Source: an uncultured Bacilli bacterium
GTDB taxonomy: Bacteria > Bacillota_I > Bacilli_A > RF39 > UBA660
Assembly: GCA_947628245.1 (NCBI GenBank)
Contig: CANQZH010000046.1
Location: forward strand, 1-8,343
Length of the DNA stretch: 8,343 nt
Direction of reading: 5' to 3'
Program-made: the position numbers and the translations under genes
Shown here: positions 1 to 5,731 of the stretch, in pieces
How positions within the stretch are numbered: the stretch's first letter is position 1
How the letters are laid out: every line of letters begins with the position of its first letter
Notes under the pieces: generated by a model
Told to the model about the DNA's origin: nothing
Database searches by the model: none
Seen by the model: only the letters and a program-made list of their open reading frames with translations

Positions 1-119
1 TTATTTATAATATTAATTACTATGTTTTTGATGTATTTTTACATCTATTTATTCTTTAGACACAGTTAACTTAATGGGATCAAAGTTTAGATAATGGTCT
101 TAGTTTTTTTTGCTTTTTT

Positions 120-1472
120 TTAGTCAGATAATTTGAACGGATTATTTATACTTCCGTCACCGTCATAGATTGTCGTAGAGGGTGACAGATAACCGACCGG
201 CCAGACCCCGTTCGCGTAGTAGACAAAGTTGCCGTAGCCGCAGCTGGAGACATACCCGCCAGAATAGACATCGAACGCACTGCGCGAGCTCGAAGAATCC
301 GGCGATAATAACCACTGATATCCACTGCTTACTTTTAACCAATCGCTTGTATAACAATTATTTATATCATAATCTATTAAATTACCTGCTAAACATGTCT
401 TTCTTACACTTCCTCCTACCGCATATCCATAATCACTTGGATTCATTATTCCTAACCCATTATGATACGTTGTATCATTTTCTTTTGTCCATACTGCTGG
501 ATAAGCATTACTACTTCCTGTACTTGTTCCTCTTTCTTTTTCATACATTGTATCTGCTGTTATATTTGGTGTACTCCATCCTCCGATGTTCCATATTACT
601 TCACTATCTAACATATTCTTTGCCGTATCATCTAGACCTTTTGGTAAACTTCCACTTCCACTAAAATCACACGTACTTTGACTTGCTGTACTTCCATTAC
701 TTCCAGTATAACACTCTCCTTTTTCACTTTTATAATATATTCCATTTAACATATCTTTTAATTTTGAGGTCGTCCAATTATTAGTATAATTATCAGATTC
801 CCATCTATCCCAAGCATAGTTTCCAAAATCTTGTTGATTTTCTATTCCATCAGTTCTAATTATTTTTACTCTTTGTTCTACTCCACTTTCTGTCTTTACA
901 TTTACTAACCCTATAATCCGCCATTTCTCATTATTAAATTCTACATAATTATCTGGATCTACTCCTGCATACCGATATTCCGTCTTTTCCCATCCTGCTT
1001 CACTTTTCAAAGTTGTTAAATCATTATGTTCTACGACATATAAGCCATCTTGTCCATCTTGGGCTAACGGTATATCTTTATCTAAATAAATTCCTTTTCT
1101 CTCAGCAAAATACAATGTACATCTTGTTTTGGTTTTTGTTAAATTTACAACTAATGGTGCCCAGTTTGCACTATCCCATTCAACACTTGCTCCATTATCA
1201 CATTTTGCTCTTTCAAATATTAAATTTTCTTTATTACCTTTCTGAGGCATTTCATCTAATTGTTGCTCTCCATTATAAAATGCAAAAATGATATCGCTAT
1301 CTCCATAATAATTTACCTTCCCACTCATCAGTGGAAAACTTACTTCCCTACTAAAACTGGCAAAAGTTTTATATAAAAGAAATGATACTCCTACTATTGT
1401 TATTACTCCTAAACTTATAAGTATCATTTTTCTTCTTGTTGCTTTTTTATCTTTAAAACTTTCTAATTTCAT
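120..1472 (-). CDS. Membrane-anchored surface protein with DGR-type variable C-terminus
   Basis: This 450-aa protein has a basic N-terminus, one membrane helix at about residues 16-36 and no clear cleavage site, so the rest is probably outside the cell (type II topology). Residues ~40-120 form a small first domain with C91 and C118. A second domain starts near residue 167 (YRYAG, then NYVEFNNEKWRIIG at 176-189) and runs to the end. It resembles the lectin-fold-like domains that DGRs diversify in gut Firmicutes; WLLSP at 387-391 and GVWPV at 422-426 frame the hypervariable stretch. Cysteine pairs C254/C268 and C360/C373 could form disulfides. The start is supported by a GGGAG ribosome site about 8 bases upstream. 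The last ~65 codons differ sharply in base composition from the rest of the gene. The partner or ligand is unknown; a role in binding host, phage or neighbouring cells is inference. I am confident of the domain layout, less so of the role. Confidence 0.8.
   Translation of the reverse strand: MKLESFKDKKATRRKMILISLGVITIVGVSFLLYKTFASFSREVSFPLMSGKVNYYGDSDIIFAFYNGEQQLDEMPQKGNKENLIFERAKCDNGASVEWDSANWAPLVVNLTKTKTRCTLYFAERKGIYLDKDIPLAQDGQDGLYVVEHNDLTTLKSEAGWEKTEYRYAGVDPDNYVEFNNEKWRIIGLVNVKTESGVEQRVKIIRTDGIENQQDFGNYAWDRWESDNYTNNWTTSKLKDMLNGIYYKSEKGECYTGSNGSTASQSTCDFSGSGSLPKGLDDTAKNMLDSEVIWNIGGWSTPNITADTMYEKERGTSTGSSNAYPAVWTKENDTTYHNGLGIMNPSDYGYAVGGSVRKTCLAGNLIDYDINNCYTSDWLKVSSGYQWLLSPDSSSSRSAFDVYSGGYVSSCGYGNFVYYANGVWPVGYLSPSTTIYDGDGSINNPFKLSD
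181..303 (-). other. Putative DGR variable region (VR)
   Basis: This block encodes residues ~391-431 of the surface protein. I counted 70 G+C in the 120 bases 181-300 (58%), in an otherwise very A+T-rich window. The coding strand there has only 16 adenines against 34 thymines. Residues 409-415 are seven consecutive NNC codons (tcc agc tgc ggc tac ggc aac, 228-248), as expected if AAC codons in a template repeat were randomised at their adenines. W424 (tgg) sits where an Arg (agg) is common in related GVRPV motifs, consistent with an A-to-T change. DGRs copy a template repeat RNA with an error-prone reverse transcriptase that misreads adenines. Neither the template nor the enzyme is in this window, and the exact edges are estimates. 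Confidence 0.75.
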
Positions 1473-1511
1473 ATGCTATTCTCCCTTTACTTTAAGTAAA
1501 GTATAGCATAT
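1471..1511. promoter_or_regulatory. Compound inverted repeat over -10, ribosome site and start codon
   Basis: The outer arms ATATGCTAT (1471-1479) and ATAGCATAT (1503-1511) are perfect reverse complements. The inner arms CTTTACTT (1485-1492) and AAGTAAAG (1494-1501) are also perfect, around one central base. The only unpaired parts are TCTCC (1480-1484, the complement of the GGAGA ribosome site) and one base at 1502. As DNA it could be an operator covering the -10 and the translation start. As RNA it would trap the AU of the start codon in a stem and bulge out the ribosome site, but only if transcription began upstream of 1511. Confidence 0.55.
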
Positions 1512-1532
1512 TACCCCCCCCCCATATGTCAA
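1500..1532 (-). promoter_or_regulatory. Promoter with poly-G tract in the spacer
   Basis: On the minus strand a perfect -35 TTGACA (1527-1532) is followed by TAT, ten Gs (1514-1523), TAATATGC and then TATACT (1500-1505). The TTGACA-to-TATACT spacing is 21 bp, too long for full activity, and would become the ideal 17 bp with six Gs. A poorer -10, TATGCT (1505-1510), lies at 16 bp with ten Gs. Homopolymers of this kind are prone to slippage, so the spacing and promoter strength may vary between cells, as is known for Neisseria porA. The expected transcript starts near 1493-1498, giving a short leader before the ribosome site at ~1480-1484. Confidence 0.6.
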
Positions 1533-1736
1533 GCTGAAGCAACTAAAAAAGTCCAAAAATTTAAAAAAATAAAAAAATTGTATTTTATTATCTCCCACTT
1601 AATATGCAAAAATGCACAAATTTCCAATGTTGTTCCTCATTTTTAATACATATTTAATTAAAAATTGGGATTTAATTTTTCAAAATTTTAATTTTACAAA
1701 AAATGTACACTTTTTCAGCTGCTTCAAGTTGTCATA
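1525..1736. mobile_element. MITE-like element or decayed insertion sequence with terminal inverted repeats
   Basis: The 28-base ends 1525-1552 and 1709-1736 are inverted repeats, identical at 23 of 28 positions (shared core TGAAGCA, then AAAAAGT). The ~156 bases between them are A+T-rich, with no open frame worth calling. I see no convincing target-site duplication. The size and arrangement fit a non-autonomous element or an internally deleted insertion sequence; the family cannot be named with confidence, though IS21-like ends are a possibility. The left end supplies the TTGACA box for the surface-protein gene. The right end lies 5 bases beyond the stop of the next minus-strand gene, so this element forms the whole intergenic space. 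Confidence 0.5.
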
Positions 1737-1740
1737 GATT

Positions 1741-2388
1741 TCATTTATTTTGTAAAGTAAAAATAATTAATAGAAAAATAACAAATATTCCAAAAAATAT
1801 TAAACCAATTATAACTACTCTTTTTGTTTCTTCACTTAATAATTTATCTTTATCATTTACACCATCTAAATCACTTTTCTTCCAAATCATTTCTTTATTA
1901 CTATCTAATTCATAATTACCAACATATATTTCATTATTTAAAATATACACTATACATTTTCTACTACTTAATTTAAAAGGACTAAAATTAAGACTAGATG
2001 TTGTAATTCTTTTACCATTATCATATAAAATATTTAATTTATATTCTTTAACTTTATTAGTAATATCTTTCATTTCATATCTAACTTCATTTAACTTTTT
2101 ATAATAAACATTATAATCAAAACTTTCTATATATCCTTCATATTTATTGCCATTATTGATAATATTTTTATTTTTTTTTCTTACTTTAGACACTAAATAC
2201 AAGTCTTTTATAAAAAAACTTATAACAAAAAAATAAACCAATATAAATACAATTATAAAAAATATTCCATTCTTATCTTCAATATGAGTTATCATATATA
2301 TAACAATTAATAAACTAATTATAGAAATAATAATAAGACTTATTTTCTTTCGTAATCTTACTATTTCGTTTTTATAATATTTATTCAT
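1741..2388 (-). CDS. Membrane protein of unknown function, three predicted helices
   Basis: I do not recognise this 215-aa protein. It has a basic N-terminus, two closely spaced membrane helices (about 16-34 and 41-60), a soluble segment of ~125 residues and a C-terminal helix (about 190-211). The soluble part contains a beta-rich stretch at ~84-160, with segments such as GYIESF, YKLNILYDNGKR and KCIVYILNNEIYVGNYEL. This layout is reminiscent of DUF3592-type membrane proteins, but the resemblance is weak. The positive-inside rule suggests that the soluble part faces the cytoplasm. An AGGTG ribosome site about 8 bases before the ATG supports the start. Base composition matches the A+T-rich surroundings. 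No operon partner is evident, since a decayed region lies upstream and a repeat element downstream. Confidence 0.7.
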   Translation of the reverse strand: MNKYYKNEIVRLRKKISLIIISIISLLIVIYMITHIEDKNGIFFIIVFILVYFFVISFFIKDLYLVSKVRKKNKNIINNGNKYEGYIESFDYNVYYKKLNEVRYEMKDITNKVKEYKLNILYDNGKRITTSSLNFSPFKLSSRKCIVYILNNEIYVGNYELDSNKEMIWKKSDLDGVNDKDKLLSEETKRVVIIGLIFFGIFVIFLLIIFTLQNK

Positions 2389-2544
2389 TATATTTCACCT
2401 ATTTTTCATTATTATTTTTTAAAAAAATTGATTCTAAATCATTACCTATTAATATTATTAACTGGTTTTAATTTTTTTTACCATTTAGGGAAGACATTTA
2501 TAAAAATCATAATTGTAACAATAATATACCATTTCTATAGAAAA

Positions 2545-2649
2545 TCAAATAACATAAGTTTTACCAACTTGCCTTGCTCCCAAAACCATTAAAGGCTTAG
2601 TTCCATCTTTTTTCCATTTTAATAATTCATTATAAATTTTACGTTTCAT
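2545..2649 (-). pseudogene. N-terminal remnant of an AAA_14/DUF4143-type ATPase
   Basis: An ATG at 2647-2649, with GGTGAT just upstream, opens a 34-codon frame ending in TGA. The product begins MKRKIYNELLKWKKDG and contains PLMVLGARQVGKTY, the characteristic N-terminal Walker A region of the large AAA_14 (DUF4143-associated) ATPase family. Intact members run to roughly 400 residues. Here the frame stops right after the P-loop, and the next ~150 bases toward 2396 show no continuation in any frame. The P-loop alone cannot make a functional enzyme, so this is a gene relic. Intact paralogs of this family are often multi-copy and linked to toxin-antitoxin or mobile functions. That is family knowledge, not seen here. 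Confidence 0.7.
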
Positions 2650-2696
2650 TTATAATCACCATTATAAGAATATCATAATTTTGCTTTAAAATCAAG

Positions 2697-2795
2697 AATT
2701 TACACTTTTTTTGAACCACTTTCAGCAAAAATTTGCACCTTTTTATAACCACTTTTAATATAAATTTACACTTTTTTAGAACGACTTTTCTAAAT
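2697..2795. repeat. Three tandem 33-bp imperfect repeats
   Basis: Units start at 2697, 2730 and 2763, an exact 33-base period. Each opens with AATTT(A/G)CAC(T/C)TTTTT, followed by a central (G/T)AAC(C/G)ACTTT and a divergent tail. They fill the space between the cysS stop and the AAA ATPase relic, and the last unit touches the stop codon. No spacers separate them, so this is not a CRISPR array. They could be protein-binding sites at the end of a lost mobile element, or operators of the relic gene. The rest of the 2389-2794 gap holds only the relic and unstructured A+T-rich sequence. Confidence 0.7.
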
Positions 2796-4186
2796 TATTT
2801 TACAATTTCATAAGTTGTTTCTTCTCTACTATCCTTTAAAATAACCCCTTTTTCCATTAATCTATTTCTTATTTCATCCGCTAAAAAATAATTTTTTTCT
2901 TTTTTAGCTTCATTTCTTTTAGCAATTTCTTCTAATATTTCTTTTTCAAAATCTTTATCTAATTCATCTTTCTTAAATAAATCTAAAGATAAAACTGTAT
3001 CCCAATTTTCTAATAATTTTATTTTAGTACTATTATTAACATCGCTTTTCAATAAATCATAAACTAAAGTTAAAGCATTAGGAATATTTAAATCATCTTC
3101 TAAACATTCTTTAAACTTATTATCCCAATTAATAAATAAATTATTATCAACTTCTCCATCTTCTTTTAGATTTAAAACTCTATTTTTTAATTTATTATAA
3201 GCATTTGTTGCATTATCTAAATTATCATAACTAAATACAATTTGTTTACGATAATGACTATTTAAACACATAAAACGATAAGCTAAAGGATTATAACCTT
3301 GTTCTTTTAATAAAGAAACAGTTAAAGTGGCTCCCTTACTTTTACTCATCTTTCCAGACTCATCCATCAAGTGTTCATTATGAAACCAATAATTACACCA
3401 TTTATGTCCTAAATAACTTTCACTTTGCGCAATTTCATTAGTATGATGAGGAAAAATATTATCTACTCCCCCACCGTGAATATCTAAATACTCACCACAA
3501 TAATGAATACTTATCCCTGAACATTCTATATGCCAACCAGGATAACCAACTCCAAAAGGTGAATCCCATTTTAAATCTTGATCTTCAAATTTAGATTTAG
3601 TAAACCATAAAGCAAAATCTCCTTGATTTTTCTTAAATTCATCAAAAGAAACTCCATCTCTTACTCCCACAACCATCTCATCTTCTCGATGATTAGTTAA
3701 TTTATAATAATCATCTAATTTAGATATATCAAAATAAACATTACCACCACTTTGATAAGCATATCCCTTATCTAATAACGTTTGAATTATTTTAATATAA
3801 TCATCAATATGTTCAGTAGCAGGTGCCACAACATCAGGAACTCGATTATTTAACAATTTAAAATCATTAAAAAATTGATCAGTATAATATTTAGCAATCT
3901 CCATAACAGTCTTATTACTTTCTTTAGCACTTTTAACCATCTTATCTTCTCCTGAATCAGAATCACTAGTTAAATGCCCAACATCAGTAATATTCATAAC
4001 TCTTAAAACATCATAACCTAAATATCTAAGTGATTTATCTAATATATCGTGTCCAATATAATTACGCATGTTGCCTATATGTTGATCGTGATAAACTGTT
4101 GGACCACAAGTATAAAACTTAACTTTTCCTTCTTCAAAAGGTACAAAATCTTCAATCTTTCTTGTTAAAGTATTATATAATTTCAT
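2795..4186 (-). CDS. cysS: Cysteinyl-tRNA synthetase
   Basis: This cytoplasmic class I aminoacyl-tRNA synthetase joins cysteine to tRNA-Cys using ATP. The 463 residues match the usual family length. Visible hallmarks are FYTCGPTVY at 24-32, the HIGN form of the HIGH signature at 36-39, GWHIECSGIS at 218-225, PHHTNEIAQSE at 246-256 and KMSKS at 279-283. The zinc ligands appear intact: C27, C222, H247 and E251 by alignment with the known family pattern. An in-frame ATG at 4235-4237 would add 17 residues. I reject it because it lies inside the -35 box of the gene's own promoter, whereas the ATG at 4184-4186 follows a GGTGGTGAT ribosome site and gives the standard MKLYNTLTRK start. The gene is divergent from an acetyltransferase gene. 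There is no T-box leader, as the predicted leader is only about 16 bases. Confidence 0.97.
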   Translation of the reverse strand: MKLYNTLTRKIEDFVPFEEGKVKFYTCGPTVYHDQHIGNMRNYIGHDILDKSLRYLGYDVLRVMNITDVGHLTSDSDSGEDKMVKSAKESNKTVMEIAKYYTDQFFNDFKLLNNRVPDVVAPATEHIDDYIKIIQTLLDKGYAYQSGGNVYFDISKLDDYYKLTNHREDEMVVGVRDGVSFDEFKKNQGDFALWFTKSKFEDQDLKWDSPFGVGYPGWHIECSGISIHYCGEYLDIHGGGVDNIFPHHTNEIAQSESYLGHKWCNYWFHNEHLMDESGKMSKSKGATLTVSLLKEQGYNPLAYRFMCLNSHYRKQIVFSYDNLDNATNAYNKLKNRVLNLKEDGEVDNNLFINWDNKFKECLEDDLNIPNALTLVYDLLKSDVNNSTKIKLLENWDTVLSLDLFKKDELDKDFEKEILEEIAKRNEAKKEKNYFLADEIRNRLMEKGVILKDSREETTYEIVK

Positions 4187-4208
4187 TTTTAAATCACCAC
4201 CCAATCTT

Positions 4209-4237
4209 ATTTTAGCAAAACTCCATTTTAATGTCAA
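4209..4237 (-). promoter_or_regulatory. Sigma-A promoter of cysS
   Basis: On the minus strand, TTGACA (4232-4237) and TAAAAT (4209-4214) are separated by exactly 17 bases. The -35 is perfect and the -10 matches 5 of 6. Transcription should start near 4202, about 16 bases before the cysS ATG. This placement decides the start codon of cysS. Confidence 0.8.
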
Positions 4238-4240
4238 AAT

Positions 4241-4269
4241 TTGCTTTTTACTATATTATATGATATAAT
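4241..4269 (+). promoter_or_regulatory. Extended -10 promoter of the acetyltransferase gene
   Basis: A perfect TATAAT (4264-4269) is preceded by TGA, giving the extended TGnTATAAT form. A weak TTGCTT (4241-4246) lies at 17-base spacing. The likely start near 4276 leaves a leader of about 50 bases before the ATG at 4326. Its -35 is only 3 bases from that of the opposing cysS promoter. Confidence 0.7.
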
Positions 4270-4280
4270 TAGCTAAGCGT

Positions 4281-4306
4281 CTTGAATTACATCTAATGTT
4301 TTCAAG
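4281..4306 (+). promoter_or_regulatory. Small leader hairpin before the acetyltransferase gene
   Basis: CTTGAA (4281-4286) pairs with TTCAAG (4301-4306), and inside it ACAT (4289-4292) pairs with ATGT (4296-4299) around a three-base loop. It lies at the start of the predicted transcript and buries the upstream ATG at 4296, leaving the GGGGG ribosome site free. It may stabilise the 5' end; no U tract follows, so it is not a terminator. Confidence 0.35.
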
Positions 4307-4325
4307 AATAATGGGGGTTTTAAAA

Positions 4326-5003
4326 ATGATTATTTATAATGCAAGTGATTATGGTTATAAACTTTATAAAACTAACTATTTTTCTAATAAATATAACCAT
4401 CAAATATATTTTAAATATACAAACGATGCTGGTCAAGATAAAATCTATATCAGTATTTGTACTACAATCCGCAATAAAGAAATATTACAAGGATACATAT
4501 ATGCTAATGTTGATAAATTATCTAAAACAAGTGAATTTATTGGAATGAAAGTAGATTATCATTTTCGTAATCAAAATATCGGTTCTCTTCTAATATCTTT
4601 ATGGATAGATTTTTGTTATAATAATGGTTATGATTTCCTAAAAACTACTAATAAACAACGAAAACCATTTTTACTATATCTTTTAAAAAAATATGGTTTT
4701 GAAGTATACGACACTAATCTATATGAAACAAGAAATGATGTTATAAGTATTTGTCAAAACCCTGATTCTAATGTTAAATTATTATTATTTAAAGATCCTA
4801 AACACGAAAAAGTATTTAGAACATCAAAAGCTTTTAAAAATGATAATTATCAAATAGCTGATTCCCAAGAAGATTTAATCTTACTAGATAGAATAATAAT
4901 GCCTTTACAAAATGCTAGTCGAAACCCAATTAATTATGAACTATTAAATCAACAACTAGCCAATGAAAAAACAAGCTTAGTCTTAAAAAGACACCAAAAA
5001 TAA
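4326..5003 (+). CDS. GNAT-family N-acetyltransferase
   Basis: This 225-aa cytoplasmic protein probably transfers an acetyl group from acetyl-CoA to an unknown amine substrate. The core GNAT signature is at about 70-128: a strand (FIGMKVDYHF), then R81-N-Q-N-I-G-S-L-L, matching the (Q/R)xxGx(G/A/S) pyrophosphate-binding turn, a long helix (LISLWIDFCYNNGYDFL), and LLKKYGFEVYD at 120-129, which matches the usual 'kyGFe' end of the fold. About 95 C-terminal residues follow the fold and show no motif I recognise. The frame is open from an ATG at 4296, but I chose 4326: it follows a GGGGG ribosome site at 4313-4317, and the 4296 ATG sits inside a hairpin without a ribosome site. The gene stands alone between a divergent promoter and a terminator. 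Confidence 0.75.
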   Translation: MIIYNASDYGYKLYKTNYFSNKYNHQIYFKYTNDAGQDKIYISICTTIRNKEILQGYIYANVDKLSKTSEFIGMKVDYHFRNQNIGSLLISLWIDFCYNNGYDFLKTTNKQRKPFLLYLLKKYGFEVYDTNLYETRNDVISICQNPDSNVKLLLFKDPKHEKVFRTSKAFKNDNYQIADSQEDLILLDRIIMPLQNASRNPINYELLNQQLANEKTSLVLKRHQK

Positions 5004-5035
5004 AAACTGTTCTAAATAATTAAAACAGTTTTTTT
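5003..5035. terminator. Rho-independent terminator, probably bidirectional
   Basis: AAAACTGTT (5003-5011) and AACAGTTTT (5024-5032) form a 9-bp stem with a 12-base loop, followed by a run of Ts to 5035. It starts at the last base of the acetyltransferase stop codon. Read on the minus strand, the same stem is followed by TTTTTATTTTT, so it could also end the two-gene operon coming from the right. Confidence 0.8.
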
Positions 5036-5135
5036 AATTTCTAATGCTTTGACCAAAAGAAATATTAAAGTAATACTTAATTTAGACGTCTTCTAAATAT
5101 TACAAAATTATTTTACTAAATATTTCTTTAAAAGT

Positions 5136-5720
5136 CTATAAATATTCTATAATAGCAATATTTTTTTCTAACTTATCTACTAAATCTTCTTGATCATATT
5201 TATTAAAAATTCCATCAAAATTACTATAATCTAATAAAAATAATTCATAATATTGCTTAAAGATTTCCCGATAATTACTAACTCCTAATTTAATTAAATA
5301 TTCTAAATTAAGTGTAACTAATTTTTTATTCTCACTTAATGCTTTTACCATAACATTAGACATATTATTTAAAGCATCTTTAATATCAATATTACTAAAT
5401 CCTTGATTTTCCAAAAAATCTAATTCACTTTTATCTTGATTATCACTTAAATCATTAATTAATAAGTTAACATTATTTTGATATTCATTAATTTTTTCAG
5501 GTAAAGCTTCATCCCAAAAAGTTAAAACTTTCTTTCCAAAAGATGCTAACTTAGCTATACTCATACTAGGACTTAAATGATTTTCTAAAGCAAAAGACGC
5601 TACATCAAAAGGTTCTAAAGCTAAAGAAGAATGTAAATAAACCATTGTTTTTTGAGTAGGTGTTAATGAAGAACCAAGAGCATCTTCTAAAAAAGAAATA
5701 GTATTTTTACAATAATTCAT
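5136..5720 (-). CDS. Small helical protein of unknown function, operon partner of the coiled-coil protein
   Basis: I do not recognise this 194-aa protein. It has no signal peptide or membrane helix, so it is probably cytoplasmic. It is predicted almost entirely helical. Residues ~99-194 contain two degenerate segments of similar layout: LDFLENQGFSNIDIKDAL (100-117) and LEYLIKLGVSNYREIFKQ (139-156). Both have the LxxLxxxGxxxxxI spacing of mTERF-like helical repeats. The start has a full AGGAGG ribosome site overlapping the TAG stop of the upstream gene, with only 11 bases between the two genes, so the pair is co-transcribed and probably translationally coupled. Such spacing suggests that the products work together. 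A function cannot be assigned from the sequence. Confidence 0.75.
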   Translation of the reverse strand: MNYCKNTISFLEDALGSSLTPTQKTMVYLHSSLALEPFDVASFALENHLSPSMSIAKLASFGKKVLTFWDEALPEKINEYQNNVNLLINDLSDNQDKSELDFLENQGFSNIDIKDALNNMSNVMVKALSENKKLVTLNLEYLIKLGVSNYREIFKQYYELFLLDYSNFDGIFNKYDQEDLVDKLEKNIAIIEYL

Positions 5721-5731
5721 CTTTATACCTC

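Noticed and set aside
68..87. Hairpin AACTT/AAGTT downstream of the surface protein gene, considered as a terminator or DGR cruciform
   Set aside because: The stem is only 5 bp with a 10-base loop and no adjacent U tract in the gene's direction; too weak to call.
182..664. Plus-strand open frame of 160 codons opposite the surface protein gene
   Set aside because: It is antisense to a well-supported gene, has a low-complexity His/Leu/Tyr-rich product and no ribosome site.
1013..1291. Plus-strand open frame of 92 codons opposite the surface protein gene
   Set aside because: It is a shadow frame with low-complexity Leu/Tyr/His content and no ribosome site.
2545..2547. TGA read as Trp (code 4), which would extend the ATPase relic
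   Set aside because: The extension does not resemble the family, and other genes here use TGG for Trp and are complete with the standard code.
2697..2795. Possible CRISPR array
   Set aside because: The units are directly adjacent, imperfect and have no unique spacers between them.
4187..4237. 17-residue N-terminal extension of cysS
   Set aside because: It begins within the -35 box of the cysS promoter, and a strong ribosome site with the canonical family start lies at 4186.
4187..4300. T-box or other riboswitch before cysS
   Set aside because: The cysS promoter leaves a leader of only about 16 bases, too short for a T-box, and no specifier or antiterminator elements are seen.
5080..5098. 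Inverted repeat ATTTAGA/TCTAAAT after the two-gene operon
   Set aside because: It has 7-bp A+T-rich arms with no T run; expected by chance at this composition, and a better terminator lies at 5003-5035.
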